A program made the position numbers and the translations under genes. Source: a virus. Taken from it: a DNA stretch of 53,806 nt. Shown here in pieces: positions 1 through 9,741 of the stretch. The notes below the pieces were generated by a model, which was not told where the DNA came from, ran no database searches, and worked only from the letters and a program-made list of their open reading frames with translations. Location of the stretch: positions 1-53,806 of IMG/VR virus record IMGVR_UViG_3300020122_000296; one strand, 5' to 3'. Within the stretch, counting starts at the first letter, position 1. The number at the start of each line of letters is the position of its first letter.

Positions 1-2
1 CG

Positions 3-734
3 CTCAACCGCCAGGGCCAGGCCGCGGCGCTCGGCTCTCGGATCCCCAACGCAACAGGCCTCGAGGCGGAAAGCTCAGCCAACATTGGCTCTGAGCTCGC
101 CGGCAATCTTCCGGCCGATGTTATCCGCAACCTGCAGCAGGCGGCTGCCGAGCGTGGCGTTGCAGTTGGCTCTCCTGGCTCGCCAAATTCAAGTGCTGCT
201 TACCTCCGAGCATTGGGGCTCAGCTCATTGGATCTGAGCAACATGGGACAACAGAACCTTTCCTCCGCTCTGGCGCGCAATCCCGCGGCGCCGCTCTTTG
301 ACCCCTCACAGCTCTTGATCACTCCGTATCAGGGCGCAACCCTGGGTGCTACTCAAACCCAACTTGGGCTCAGAGAGCAGGAGCTCAGGGATCAACTGAT
401 CCAGGATCGTGCGAACCTCGCGCGGCAATCTGCCCTTGGCGGGCCCCGAGGAGGAGGCGCAGCCGAGGACCCTGGCGCTTATGCGCGCCAGCCATTCGCT
501 TCCGACCTCCAAACAACTTTTGTCGGCGCCAGTCCAACCGCATCGCCTGGACCCGCCGGAAATCTACTTTTCATGAATCCAGCCGGCGCGAATTATGCGT
601 ATCCTCCGACAACCGGTACCGGTACCTATTCGGCAACGGATGCCCAGGGCAACCCCGTCGCACCAGCGCCCGGCGGCTCACTTAATGCCGGTATGGATAC
701 TGAGCAGATGATGAATGATTTAGGGTTTGCCTAA
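3..734 (+). CDS. Virion structural protein, 3' part (wraps to right edge)
   Basis: The frame is open from base 3 with no stop before TAA at 732-734, so the visible start is outside the window. The 243 visible residues are rich in Ala, Gly, Gln, Asn and Pro, with a helical stretch near the start (LEAESSANIGSEL) and a LREQELRDQL segment. A TTG at 213 could be read as a start but the upstream codons look equally coding. The last base of the window plus bases 1-2 form one codon that joins this frame to the ORF starting at 53632. It is immediately followed by the gene at 735. No enzyme motif is seen. I infer a structural or tail-associated protein from its place in the late operon. Confidence 0.8.
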   Translation, partial: LNRQGQAAALGSRIPNATGLEAESSANIGSELAGNLPADVIRNLQQAAAERGVAVGSPGSPNSSAAYLRALGLSSLDLSNMGQQNLSSALARNPAAPLFDPSQLLITPYQGATLGATQTQLGLREQELRDQLIQDRANLARQSALGGPRGGGAAEDPGAYARQPFASDLQTTFVGASPTASPGPAGNLLFMNPAGANYAYPPTTGTGTYSATDAQGNPVAPAPGGSLNAGMDTEQMMNDLGFA

Positions 735-1598
735 ATGCCACAAGATCCTAAAGATGAAGTGAGCGATATTTTGGAGCGAAGTGCTCCAAATGTCGGTTCA
801 ATGTGGATGGTTGGCGAAGAGGATCAGCCGGGAGCAATATCGGCTGCTCCAATGCCGACCCCGGCGCCTGGCGTGCCCCGCTCCTCTTCTGGCGCGCCTT
901 TGCCGCCCCCTGCTCCTCCGGTGCAATGGACTAATGCCGCACAACCTGCAGCCGGCGGCGATTTACAGTCCCAAATCTCGAGCATGCCGTTAGATAAGGC
1001 TACAGCAGCTTATTCGGCCGCTCTCAAGTTTCAGGCGATGCGCGGGTATCAAGCGGACCTGCAGGCGGACAAGCCGCCGGCCGATGCGCTCGCCAAGTGG
1101 GCCCCGCTCATGTTCACGGCGCCAAAAGAAGCCACTCTCGGCCAGGCCGCTACCATGGTCCGAAATGTCCGGCCGCCGGCGCCTGTTATCCGGACTGCCA
1201 ACGGCCAAATCTTTCAGGTGGGCACTAACGGCGCCGTGCCTCTCACCCCTCCGGTAACTCGGCATGATTCGGCCAACCAGATCGACGTGCTCGATTACCG
1301 GGACAAGTTGAAAGAGATGGATACGCTGAGAGCTTCTCTGGCTGAGGATCCCAACGCCAAAGACAAGCCGATGAAGCTGCGCCGGATGCGAGCATTGCAA
1401 GATGAGCTCGACCAAATTCGAAATCGCGCGCCGCAAGTAGCCAATCCGCAACCGGCTCAAGTGCCTCCTCCTACTCGGACCTCGAGCAGCTCACCCAAGC
1501 GCGTTTGGGTGAAGTCCAAGGATGGCCGGACCGGCACGATCCCTGAGGAGCAGCTTGACGAGGCTTTAAAGGCAGGTTACACCCGGGTCAACAGGTGA
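735..1598 (+). CDS. Proline-rich hypothetical virion protein
   Basis: 287 residues, ATG directly after the TAA of the previous gene (no spacer). Residues about 35-75 are Pro/Ala-rich and probably disordered. Residues about 195-235 are charged and helical (DYRDKLKEMDTLRASLAED and following). The C-terminal 35 residues carry a compact motif, VWVKSKDGRTGTIPEEQLDE followed by ALKAGYTRV, of the kind often found at the end of phage proteins. Function is unknown. Position between two late structural genes suggests a virion or assembly role. Confidence 0.8.
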   Translation: MPQDPKDEVSDILERSAPNVGSMWMVGEEDQPGAISAAPMPTPAPGVPRSSSGAPLPPPAPPVQWTNAAQPAAGGDLQSQISSMPLDKATAAYSAALKFQAMRGYQADLQADKPPADALAKWAPLMFTAPKEATLGQAATMVRNVRPPAPVIRTANGQIFQVGTNGAVPLTPPVTRHDSANQIDVLDYRDKLKEMDTLRASLAEDPNAKDKPMKLRRMRALQDELDQIRNRAPQVANPQPAQVPPPTRTSSSSPKRVWVKSKDGRTGTIPEEQLDEALKAGYTRVNR

Positions 1599-1602
1599 TA
1601 CC

Positions 1603-4600
1603 GTGCCAGTTGACTTCCTAGAGGCCCCGCTTCCGGAAACGGCGCCAGAGACGCCGGCTGCTACTCCTCCAATCCAGTTCCAGCCAGGCGGAATCGATTT
1701 TCTGCCCGCCGAGGAGATCGCAAAAAGTGCCGTCAATATCGGTGTTGGGCTCCCTCAGGCCGTTAATCGGCTCCTCACAAATCCGGCTGTAGCAGCATCC
1801 TCCGAAATGGGCCGAGCGGCTGCCCAACAGGAAAGGGCAGATCAGGAACGAATGCAGCAAGCCCGATACATTGCTGGCGCGGGCCCATCGGCCGGTTTGG
1901 CGTTGATACCCCCTGAGGCCACAAAACAGGCTTTGGCTTACGCGCCGACCATTCCCGGCCGGATGCTCAATGCTTTCATGCGGCAGGCGGCCATGGACCC
2001 GGGCACAGGCGTTCACCCGCCGACGCCGCAAGCCTTTGGTGAAACCGAGGCTGAGTATGAGCAGCGGAAGCAGTACCCAATGGGAGCTCCCGGCGAACCG
2101 CTCTACATACCGCAAACGGACAATCCAAGCGACTTTCAGAAATTGGCGATGCAGGCCTCCACCATCAATGACCTGCTTGCCATTCCTATCGGGGTGACTC
2201 GCACCGGCGGCAAAGTGCTACTGGCCAGCATGGTCCCCGGGATTATTGGCCAGGTGAACGAGATTGCCACTGGCCCGGGTGATGCCAGGGATAAGCTCGA
2301 AAAGGCAAAGGCTTTGATTATCCCTGCAGCTATCGGGGTTTTTGCTTCCCGACCTCGAGGCGCTCGCCTATTCCCTGAGCGGCTTGGTCCGGAGGCTGAT
2401 ATCGGTACCCCGGTTTATCCGCCCATGGAATTCAGTGGCGCCGCGCTCCCCGGCAGGCCTGCAGGAGCAATCCCTCGAGGCGGCCCGGCGGGTGTTGGCC
2501 CGGGCTACCCGATTGTCCCGCGTGCGGCCGAACCGGTTGGCCCGCAATTCCCACGCCGCGGCGCGCCGATTGAGGTACCGGGAACGGCCGCCGGACCCGC
2601 ACAAACTGTTCTCGAGGAGATCCGTGCCAATGATGCGCGCACTATTCCACAAATTCAGGAGCTCTTTCCGCAACTCACTCGAGAGCAAGCTCGAGTCTAT
2701 CGCAACCAAGTTTGGGGCGCCGCGGTTAGCGATGTGGGTGTCCGAGTTTCGCCGGCCGTGCCGAGGCCTTCTCCGATGGGTCCTCCCACTCCGAGAGCCG
2801 AGGCGCCGCCGGAGGCTCCCAGGACCCCTACTACTGAGGAGCAAATCGCTGCCCGAGAAGCTCCTGAGGTTGCAGCTCGCCGCTCAGCTCTCGAGCAGCA
2901 GATTATCACCTGGGAGCGAGAGCTCGAATTTGCTCAAAAGCGCGGAGATGCTCGAGCGCAGCAGGCGGCGGTCGATAAACTCCTCGAGCTCAGACGTCAA
3001 TATGAGGGTCCTCAACCACCCGCCAAGCAACCCATCACGCCTAAACAGCCGGTACCTGGCGTGCCTCGAGGCTCTTTCCCGCCTGAGGTACCAGCAACGG
3101 CCGCCCAACCGCGGGAAACTGTCCTCGCAGAAATTCGACGGGCTAACGCTCGAACGCGCGCCGAAATCCAAAAGCTTTTTCCAGCTCGTAACCTCACGCG
3201 GGAAGAAGCTGCAGCACTGAGGGATCAGGCCTGGGGCAAACAACCGCCGGAAGAGCCACCCGCGGCACCGCCGGCAGCGCCAGCACCCAAAGAGCCTACC
3301 CCTCCCGCTCCTGCAGCGCCGTCAGCCGCAAAGCCGGAAATTGCAACGCGCTCAACCAGCCCGAACAATAACCCATTGGGCGATCCGATGGGGACTACCT
3401 ATCACGCTACGCCTGAGGATTGGGCCCAATGGCAGAAGCTGATGGAGCAGCGCAAGGCGCTCAACTCAGACCCGAACAAGACTGTTCAACAGAAATTCCA
3501 GCAGGGCGCCGAGCTCAGCCAGGCGATCGAGGACCTGAAAAACAAATACGGCGGGGCGCCGCCTAAAGAGCCAAAGGTCGGTGCTCCTCCTGTTACCGGT
3601 TCACCGGACGATCTTGTTCCTGCTCTCAAGCCAAAAGAGGGCGAAGTCATTCAGGGCCAAAAGGGCAACGTCCATGATGATATTTACAAAGCTCAGGGCG
3701 ATATCGAAGGCAAGCTGCTCAGAGTTGGGCAACCGGAGCACGGATTCTGGAACTCGAAGCTAAAGAAATTTCAGACGCGCGATGAAGCAGCAGCCTACCT
3801 GGGAGAAAAAGATCCGCTCCATTCCGAGCGGCTTATCGAGCTTCAAAAGAAGGTTGCGCCACCCGAGCCGACTGCAACGCCGGCAGCGGCCGCTCCACCT
3901 GCAGAGGCCCCGCCGGCGGCGCCGGAAAAGCCTAGCACGATCGGGGAAACCCCTCTCGCCGGCAAAACCCTTGGAGAGTGGGAAGCGGTCAAGGATGCCT
4001 CGCAACTTCCCCGAGGGGACGCGCGCGCCGAGCTCGCCAAGTATTTAGCGGTACCCAACCAGCCAAGCCGGATCCTGCAGGCCCTGGCCAACAAAAAGCG
4101 CACCCGCGAGATTCACGCGCCTCCGGCCGAGGTTGCACCGGTTCTATCAGGCGAACTCGCCTTGCGCTTTGGCGATTGGGGTCCTGATGGCAAATTGCAT
4201 TACAGCAATAAAGTAATAGGGGTACCTTCCTTGGAAGATGCCGCCCGTAAATGGAATGAGATTCGAGAGAAGTCAGGAGCGGGAGCAAGCGAATCTCCGG
4301 TTGTAGTGGTCGTTAATACCAAAACGGGTGAACACGTAGCGAAGGTCAGTTACAACGGCAGATTATGGGACGCGCAAGGCAAAGAAATCCAGCCAGAGCC
4401 GAAAACCGCTAAGGCCGAGCCTACCGCACCCGCCGAAGCTCTCCCGCCAACATTGGCCAGTCTTTGGACTGAGTATGACGAAGGCGGGAAGATGACTGAG
4501 CGCGATCTCTTGCAACACGTTCTGAACATGGAGCCGGAAAATCTTCCACCGGCACTTGCAAGAGCAGCGGCCAAGTACCGAGATGCGGTTGAGGAAGATT

Positions 4601-7600
4601 TCAGCATGGCGGGCCGTGGTGATGTTGAGCCTGCTCAAGACCGGTTCATGGCCGAATTTGAGAAAGCGGCTGGAAAGGAAAAGCCGAAAACTGAAACGAA
4701 ACCCGCCGAACCTGCAACACCTACTCCTGTTTCTGAAACGAAACCGCCTGTTAGTGCAACACCGGCGGCAGGGGCAGCCAAAGCGCAAGCCGAGGTCAGC
4801 AAAGTTGCGGCGACCGAAGGCCAGCGACCGGCGAAGGATGTTAAGCAGGATTTGATTGATGGGCTACAACAGGCGCTTATGAAAGCGCCGTCGAAAGAGG
4901 AAATTGACGCGGTTCAAAAGCCGGGCACGAAAACCTTTGATGCCGATAAATGGCCAGAGGACAAACCGAAAACCGTAACGATTGACATTCCCGGCGATGG
5001 TGTTTTCACGGTTCCTAACACGATTGAGGCACTTTCCGAGGTACTGGATCGTGCTCGGAAATTAAAGACAGATGCAGGCAAACCTGAGAAGGTTTCGAAA
5101 AAAGCTATCAAGGCCAGTGAGGGAGCGATTCGAAAGACCGCTGGCACTACGCCTACCCCGGAACAGCCACCCTCTGACCTCGGCCCCACTGGCGGCACTG
5201 GCCCCGGCACTCCATCAGCAGAACAGGGCCCCGATCCGGTTGTGCTCGACCTCAGGACCGGCAATCCGCTCTTCAATTCCCTACAGCGGAAGTACCAGAA
5301 CTTTTTCACCGGGCTCAAGCAGCTCTGGACGCGCCATCCCGCCAAGCTCGATATCATGGGCTTGTCCAACGCGGCGAATAACCTTCCGCGGATTTACGGG
5401 CAGCAGGCCGGAAACTCCCTCAGGCTCGGCGCTACCGAGGCCGATTTGAAAGCGGCGACCATGCTCATGCAGTCGCTCAAGATGAGTGGCGACGGCCTTT
5501 CGGTCGAGGATGCTGAGCGCCTCGGGAAGCTCGAGTTTGCTGACGACCCGCAAGGCTACCTCAGGGATAAAGAGAGCCAAATGTTCACCACGGCCCAACG
5601 CTTCCTCCACCAAGGCAAGAAGCTCGAGGCCGCGGCTGCTCTCGACGCACACCGGGCTTACAAGGATGCCGCGGACAATTTCAATCGCTTGCGTCCCCTG
5701 GCTGAGAGGGCCCGCCAGAAATTCGATCGCCAGTTTGGGCGGGAGCAAGCCTCAGGCCTGGATACCGCTTACGAGAATTGGTACGTGCCTCAACGTCACG
5801 ATCTCGATCTCTTTGTCAGTCCCAATCGGCCGATCGTGCTCGGCGATTCCAAAGGCGGCGGCGGCGCCCAATTCCGCAAAGCCAAGTTTTACGAGGACTA
5901 TGCCAGCGCCATCGAGGCCGGCTGGATCCCTCGCTCTCTCAACATTGCTGACCTGCTCGAGCACCGGGTAGCTTCCGGCGAGCGCATGATTTTCAACAAG
6001 GGCTTCTTTGATCAGATGCGCAGTATCACTGACCCGGTCGATCAACGGCCGGTTGTCATCGATATTCCCCGGCGCACCATTCAAATGCCGGATGGCACCA
6101 CGCGCAGCCAAGAGTCAATCCCGCACGGTTATACCAAGATGGAGGTCAGCCCAGGCGTAAACGTCGCAGTCCATGAGGGCTACTCCAGGCTGGTTAATGC
6201 GCTCACTGCCAGAAGTCAGCTCGCAGAGTCGGCGGTCGTGGGCACGCTGCAGGACATTGCCGCCGTCGAAAAGCATCTGATGCTGGCTCTGGATACGTTC
6301 CACCTGTCGCGCGTGCTCCAGGCCGAATTCTTCCTCACCGGCAAAGTCAGCCTCGGCCAGCGCCAGCGCATCGGCCGCGCTTTGGTCGAATACAGCGCCG
6401 AGGATTTCGACCGGGCAGTCAAGGCCGGCGAACTCACTCAGGAGATGGTTGACTACATGCGCAAGCCGCAGCCCATGGAGGTTCACGGTAAGACGGTTAA
6501 TGTGAGTCCCAAAAACCTCGTCATGTTCGGCGCCAGGCAGGGGCTCAATATCGGCCGCATCGGCGACGCTCTTTACCGCGATTGGCTGCGCAACATGCCG
6601 ATCACCGGCGAGATAAACAAATTCGTTTTCGACAAGGTTTCCCGCAGTGCAATCGCAAATGGCTTTCTCGCCGAATTTGAGCGCGTTGCCAAAGCGAACC
6701 CTGATCTCACCGGCGCCCAAGTGGCAAAGCAGGTCGCGCGCGATATCAACGTCCTCTTTGGCAATCTCCAAAAAGAGAGCATCTTCCGCAATCCTTCCCT
6801 GCGCTCGCTGACCCAAGTGCTTTTCCTGGCGCCGCAGTGGGTTGAATCTCTGGCCAGGCGTGAGACTCGAGGTGTCCTCCAGTTTGGCCAGGCTGCGGCC
6901 GATATCCCCAAAGCCATTTCCGAGGGCCGTCTGCCGCGTTTGGGCACCGTGGGTAAAGGTGTCGGTACCGCCCTGGCCGGCTACTTCGCCGGCACTCAGA
7001 TCCTGAATCTGATAACCCGCGGCAAATTCACCTTCCAGAACCCGGAGGCGGGCCACAAGCTGGACGCCTGGATCCCCGGCGGGCAAAATGGCTTCTTCAT
7101 TTCCCCGCTCTCGGTCTTTGGCGAGATCACCCATGACATTCTGCGCTACGCCGAGACCAAACCCGACTTCGCTACTGCCGTCCAGCAAATCGGGATGAAC
7201 AAGTTAGGGCCGCTCGGTCGGTTCCTCTACGTGCTCGCCAGCGGCCGGGACCCGATGACGGCTGAGAAGCTTGTCGGCACTGGCCGGCGGGCTACCCGCG
7301 CCGCCATGACTGCGGTACCGGTACCGATCACCCTTTCGCAGCCTTTGCGCCTGGCGGGCTCAAAGCTGGCCCCGGGAGTGATATCCCCGCCTGCCCCCGG
7401 CGCCGTCGAGCGACAGGGCCTGGCCTCCATCGGCTTTAAGACTGAGCCGGTCGGCACGGCCCAAAGCCAGATTTATCACTTGGCCGAGAAGTGGAAGAGC
7501 CAGTCAGGCAACGCCAAGTACGAGGCTGAGGTCGAGCGCCGGCTGAAAGAGGACTTTGGCCCAAGTGATTACCGGGATCTGCGCTCTGCTCTTACCCGGG

Positions 7601-7839
7601 ACGATCCAAAAGCGGCGCGCGCGGCGTATCAGGAGCTGCGCAGTGAGGGAAAAACTCCCAAGACCATCCGGCAAACCTTTCAGCATCCCCATCCTTTCAC
7701 CGGGAGCGGCCAGGCCGAGTCCGCTTTCAAGCGCACGCTCAGCGATGAGGACCGGGACCTTTACGATCGGGCCCTCGAGGAGCGCCGGGACCTCTACCGC
7801 AAGCTGCAGGAAATGTTACAATCAACTGAACCAGAATAA
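1603..7839 (+). CDS. Giant virion/ejection protein, 2,078 aa
   Basis: This is the largest gene in the window, with a GTG start 4 bases after the previous stop. The N-terminal ~1,200 residues are Pro/Ala/Lys-rich linkers around small helical modules. One module of about 40 residues occurs twice (near residues 333 and 504): TVLxEIRxxNART, then EIQxLFP, then LTREEA and RxQxWG, which looks helix-turn-helix-like. From about residue 1,220 the sequence becomes ordered and helical, with a hydrophobic GTALAGYFAGTQILNLI stretch near residue 1,790. Size, modular linkers and location at the end of the late operon resemble the internal/ejected proteins or polyvalent-type proteins of short-tailed phages. 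No lytic transglycosylase or protease motif was recognised, so the assignment is by analogy only. Confidence 0.85.
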   Translation: MPVDFLEAPLPETAPETPAATPPIQFQPGGIDFLPAEEIAKSAVNIGVGLPQAVNRLLTNPAVAASSEMGRAAAQQERADQERMQQARYIAGAGPSAGLALIPPEATKQALAYAPTIPGRMLNAFMRQAAMDPGTGVHPPTPQAFGETEAEYEQRKQYPMGAPGEPLYIPQTDNPSDFQKLAMQASTINDLLAIPIGVTRTGGKVLLASMVPGIIGQVNEIATGPGDARDKLEKAKALIIPAAIGVFASRPRGARLFPERLGPEADIGTPVYPPMEFSGAALPGRPAGAIPRGGPAGVGPGYPIVPRAAEPVGPQFPRRGAPIEVPGTAAGPAQTVLEEIRANDARTIPQIQELFPQLTREQARVYRNQVWGAAVSDVGVRVSPAVPRPSPMGPPTPRAEAPPEAPRTPTTEEQIAAREAPEVAARRSALEQQIITWERELEFAQKRGDARAQQAAVDKLLELRRQYEGPQPPAKQPITPKQPVPGVPRGSFPPEVPATAAQPRETVLAEIRRANARTRAEIQKLFPARNLTREEAAALRDQAWGKQPPEEPPAAPPAAPAPKEPTPPAPAAPSAAKPEIATRSTSPNNNPLGDPMGTTYHATPEDWAQWQKLMEQRKALNSDPNKTVQQKFQQGAELSQAIEDLKNKYGGAPPKEPKVGAPPVTGSPDDLVPALKPKEGEVIQGQKGNVHDDIYKAQGDIEGKLLRVGQPEHGFWNSKLKKFQTRDEAAAYLGEKDPLHSERLIELQKKVAPPEPTATPAAAAPPAEAPPAAPEKPSTIGETPLAGKTLGEWEAVKDASQLPRGDARAELAKYLAVPNQPSRILQALANKKRTREIHAPPAEVAPVLSGELALRFGDWGPDGKLHYSNKVIGVPSLEDAARKWNEIREKSGAGASESPVVVVVNTKTGEHVAKVSYNGRLWDAQGKEIQPEPKTAKAEPTAPAEALPPTLASLWTEYDEGGKMTERDLLQHVLNMEPENLPPALARAAAKYRDAVEEDFSMAGRGDVEPAQDRFMAEFEKAAGKEKPKTETKPAEPATPTPVSETKPPVSATPAAGAAKAQAEVSKVAATEGQRPAKDVKQDLIDGLQQALMKAPSKEEIDAVQKPGTKTFDADKWPEDKPKTVTIDIPGDGVFTVPNTIEALSEVLDRARKLKTDAGKPEKVSKKAIKASEGAIRKTAGTTPTPEQPPSDLGPTGGTGPGTPSAEQGPDPVVLDLRTGNPLFNSLQRKYQNFFTGLKQLWTRHPAKLDIMGLSNAANNLPRIYGQQAGNSLRLGATEADLKAATMLMQSLKMSGDGLSVEDAERLGKLEFADDPQGYLRDKESQMFTTAQRFLHQGKKLEAAAALDAHRAYKDAADNFNRLRPLAERARQKFDRQFGREQASGLDTAYENWYVPQRHDLDLFVSPNRPIVLGDSKGGGGAQFRKAKFYEDYASAIEAGWIPRSLNIADLLEHRVASGERMIFNKGFFDQMRSITDPVDQRPVVIDIPRRTIQMPDGTTRSQESIPHGYTKMEVSPGVNVAVHEGYSRLVNALTARSQLAESAVVGTLQDIAAVEKHLMLALDTFHLSRVLQAEFFLTGKVSLGQRQRIGRALVEYSAEDFDRAVKAGELTQEMVDYMRKPQPMEVHGKTVNVSPKNLVMFGARQGLNIGRIGDALYRDWLRNMPITGEINKFVFDKVSRSAIANGFLAEFERVAKANPDLTGAQVAKQVARDINVLFGNLQKESIFRNPSLRSLTQVLFLAPQWVESLARRETRGVLQFGQAAADIPKAISEGRLPRLGTVGKGVGTALAGYFAGTQILNLITRGKFTFQNPEAGHKLDAWIPGGQNGFFISPLSVFGEITHDILRYAETKPDFATAVQQIGMNKLGPLGRFLYVLASGRDPMTAEKLVGTGRRATRAAMTAVPVPITLSQPLRLAGSKLAPGVISPPAPGAVERQGLASIGFKTEPVGTAQSQIYHLAEKWKSQSGNAKYEAEVERRLKEDFGPSDYRDLRSALTRDDPKAARAAYQELRSEGKTPKTIRQTFQHPHPFTGSGQAESAFKRTLSDEDRDLYDRALEERRDLYRKLQEMLQSTEPE

Positions 7840-7852
7840 GAATGCCATTGTT

Positions 7853-8035
7853 ATGCCATTAAAAAAGGGATCTTCCCGCGCCACAATCAGCCGTAACATC
7901 AGAGAGATGGAAGAGAGCGGCCACCCTCACAGAGTAGCTGTTGCCGCGGCTTTGCACACCGCTCACCCCAACAAACGGAAGAAAAAGCGCCGGCACAATT
8001 CTGTTGGCGACAGCTACACCGGCCGTTACTACTAA
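7853..8035 (+). CDS. Small basic phage protein (60 aa)
   Basis: Starts at ATG 7853, 13 bases after the giant gene. The sequence begins MPLKKGSSRATISRNIREME and continues with SGHPHRVAVAAALHTA, then a Lys/Arg run. This pattern (KKGxS..TIS.NI..M...G.P..QAVA.AL) is familiar from a widespread family of tiny basic proteins in phages and bacteria whose role is unknown. The C-terminus is aromatic (TGRYY), like that of its neighbour (KYGYY). It is probably a nucleic-acid or virion-associated protein. Confidence 0.75.
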   Translation: MPLKKGSSRATISRNIREMEESGHPHRVAVAAALHTAHPNKRKKKRRHNSVGDSYTGRYY

Positions 8036-8040
8036 AGCCT

Positions 8041-8253
8041 ATGATCACGAAAAACCCACATGCGAAAAAGACCATGAACCAAGGTTCGATGACTCCCAAG
8101 GTCAACACCGGCGGTCCTGATTGCGTCAGTGCTCCTCAAACCGGCCGCGCCAGCGGCAAGCATCATCGAGCTATGGGAGGCGGCCCGAAAGTCCCCAGGC
8201 AGCGAAAGAAGGGCTTCTCCATGCCCAAGCCGGACAAGTACGGTTACTACTAA
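8041..8253 (+). CDS. Small basic hypothetical protein, last late gene
   Basis: 70 residues, ATG 5 bases after the previous stop. It is rich in Lys, Gly, Pro and His and ends KPDKYGYY, echoing the aromatic tail of the preceding small protein. No domain is recognised. Its TAA (8251-8253) overlaps the stop of the convergent minus-strand gene (8250-8252), so the late and recombination transcripts collide here with no spacer and no visible terminator. Confidence 0.65.
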   Translation: MITKNPHAKKTMNQGSMTPKVNTGGPDCVSAPQTGRASGKHHRAMGGGPKVPRQRKKGFSMPKPDKYGYY

Positions 8254-8498
8254 TCGACTGGCATTAGCAAACCGCGGTCGATTGCGCCCGGCTGGCAAAT
8301 GACCTTAAAGGTAGCGATGCACACTTGCTCGCTCGTCTTGTCCGGCGTGCATTTCTCACAAGTGATTGTCCCCATCTCTTGATCGGTTGCCAGTCGCACA
8401 AACCTCGGCTTTTTCCCCGCAAAGGCATGCGGGCAAATAATGTAGCTACGACTTTTACCGTGGCTTTTGCACTCAACGAATGGATAGCCAGGGTCCAT
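8250..8498 (-). CDS. Small Cys/His protein, putative zinc-binding
   Basis: 82 residues. Metal-ligand-like groups are VECKSH, IICPHAF and ITCEKC, followed by CIATFKVIC. This could be a small zinc finger or zinc ribbon. It is the last gene of the 15.67-8.25 kb minus operon, 42 bases after the stop of the previous gene. There is no clear ribosome binding site and a shadow frame overlaps it, so the start is uncertain. Function unknown. Confidence 0.5.
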   Translation of the reverse strand: MDPGYPFVECKSHGKSRSYIICPHAFAGKKPRFVRLATDQEMGTITCEKCTPDKTSEQVCIATFKVICQPGAIDRGLLMPVD

Positions 8499-8540
8499 AA
8501 AAAGGTTTTGCCAGCGGCTCGAGCCAATCAGCCCAAGCCC

Positions 8541-9005
8541 TCACGCGCTCTGGATACCGCTTTGTGTCTGATCATTGGGTAGTTTCTCGCGTGAGCCCTT
8601 GGAGGTAGGGACTGGCAAAATTTGCGATTTAATCTCCTCCGCGATACATGCACCGCACTCACCGCCTGAATGCTCGTTTCTGTTGAACTGAGGCACAAGA
8701 AGGTGCCTCAGGCACCGGATTGTCAAAACGGAAGCAACACCCTCGTCAAATGCCGATTCTTTACTCGCTACCGCTTGGATGTACTTTGATTGCAGTTCAG
8801 CGGTTACCGTCTCGGCATAGGCCTTCATCCTGCCTACTGTTTTGAGGGCATCCTCTTTCAGGTTTGAAATCTCCTGTTGCGCCTTGCTTAATAGCTCAGT
8901 TTGCCGAATCAGTTGGCGTGAGAGCAACGCGAAGTCGTCATCAGGATCGCTCACCCATTGAAGCGTATCGTTGGCTACTCTTAACGCTGTTTCGAGTTCA
9001 CTCAT
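8541..9005 (-). CDS. Coiled-coil hypothetical protein
   Basis: 154 residues from the ATG at 9005, which overlaps the TGA of the upstream gene (ATGA). The frame is open further upstream, but that part overlaps the fn3 gene and is a shadow. Residues about 28-75 form a long heptad-like helix (LLSRQLIRQTELLSKAQQ, then EISNLKEDALKTV). A later segment has CGACIAEE. No enzyme motif. Possibly an oligomeric accessory or lysis-regulating protein, but no function can be assigned. Confidence 0.65.
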   Translation of the reverse strand: MSELETALRVANDTLQWVSDPDDDFALLSRQLIRQTELLSKAQQEISNLKEDALKTVGRMKAYAETVTAELQSKYIQAVASKESAFDEGVASVLTIRCLRHLLVPQFNRNEHSGGECGACIAEEIKSQILPVPTSKGSREKLPNDQTQSGIQSA

Positions 9006-9484
9006 TGCGGTTGAATGTTCATTAGAGCTCGCCAGTAAACCGGCTGCCCCGAGTTGGTTACCAGAACGGACGGGAGGTTGGTGAGCGTCAACCAGTTGGT
9101 GAAATCTCCGCTTTGGAGGATGCTGACCGAAAGTAGAAAGTTGGTCACCGGCGGCGCCGGCAGATTTGTCCAGAGTGCCTCGGCCGAGTAATCGCTCTCG
9201 AGGAGTCCGTTGGAGGCTGTAACTGCGAAGTGGAACACCCCGGACCCTGGGTTGGTGATCGTGAAGGTGTTGGCGAAGATTAGCGGGTAGAAATTCGTGT
9301 AGCTCCTCGAGGCCCCGCCCTGATAGAGGTTGTACGAAACGACAGTCGGATCCGGTGAGTAATCCCATTGCAGGGTGACTGTTTGCGGGTGCGGTGTTCG
9401 GGGTATCGACCGAATAGAGGCCGGCGGCCGTAGTGTGGCCGCCAGCCCTGCGAGCGCGATTGCCATGAGGGGTGTTAGCTTCAT
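9002..9484 (-). CDS. Secreted fibronectin-III-like protein, Verrucomicrobia style
   Basis: 160 residues. N-terminal signal-like segment MKLTPLMAIALAGLAA. Residues 33-105 read as a fibronectin type III domain (VTLQWDYSPDPTVVSYNLYQ, and later FHFAVTASNGLLESDYS). The C-terminal part (LQSGDFTNWLTLTNLPSVLV and PVYWRALM) matches the style of C-terminal repeats in verrucomicrobial exported proteins (known pattern: NLVNWT...FYRA). Start overlaps the upstream stop by ATGA, with GGAGG almost adjacent to the ATG. Such a protein could act at the host envelope, for example in adsorption exclusion. The role is inference; export and fn3 fold are well supported by sequence. Confidence 0.75.
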   Translation of the reverse strand: MKLTPLMAIALAGLAATLRPPASIRSIPRTPHPQTVTLQWDYSPDPTVVSYNLYQGGASRSYTNFYPLIFANTFTITNPGSGVFHFAVTASNGLLESDYSAEALWTNLPAPPVTNFLLSVSILQSGDFTNWLTLTNLPSVLVTNSGQPVYWRALMNIQPQ

Positions 9485-9741
9485 TCCTCCTTGAACAGGC
9501 GCTCGAAGATCATGCCGGCTAAGATCTCCCTCTGCGATTGACTAAGCGGCGCGCGGTCAACCGGCGGCCGCGTGAGGGTTTTGTCGAATTCGTGAATCAC
9601 CAAGGCTATAGCCTCAACAGTCGAGCCCTGCTCGTAAATTGGCCGCGGCGCCAGTCTTTGAAGCGCGGCGGCAATTTGCTCCGTAGCAAGCGCCTGGCGC
9701 CATTCTGCGCTATGAGCACGATGCTGAGAGCGGCGGCTCAT
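9481..9741 (-). CDS. Hypothetical protein, 86 aa
   Basis: Starts at ATG 9741 inside an ATGA overlap with the upstream gene and ends in an ATGA overlap with the fn3 gene, so both ends are fixed by coupling. Contains helical, charged segments (SAEWRQALATEQIAAALQRL, and LSQSQREILAGMIFERLF near the C-terminus). No signal peptide, membrane segment or known domain. Function unknown. Confidence 0.65.
   Translation of the reverse strand: MSRRSQHRAHSAEWRQALATEQIAAALQRLAPRPIYEQGSTVEAIALVIHEFDKTLTRPPVDRAPLSQSQREILAGMIFERLFKEE

Noticed and set aside
6115-7188. Long minus-strand open frame (357 codons)
   Set aside because: It lies wholly inside the well-supported giant gene and is a reverse-strand shadow caused by codon bias.
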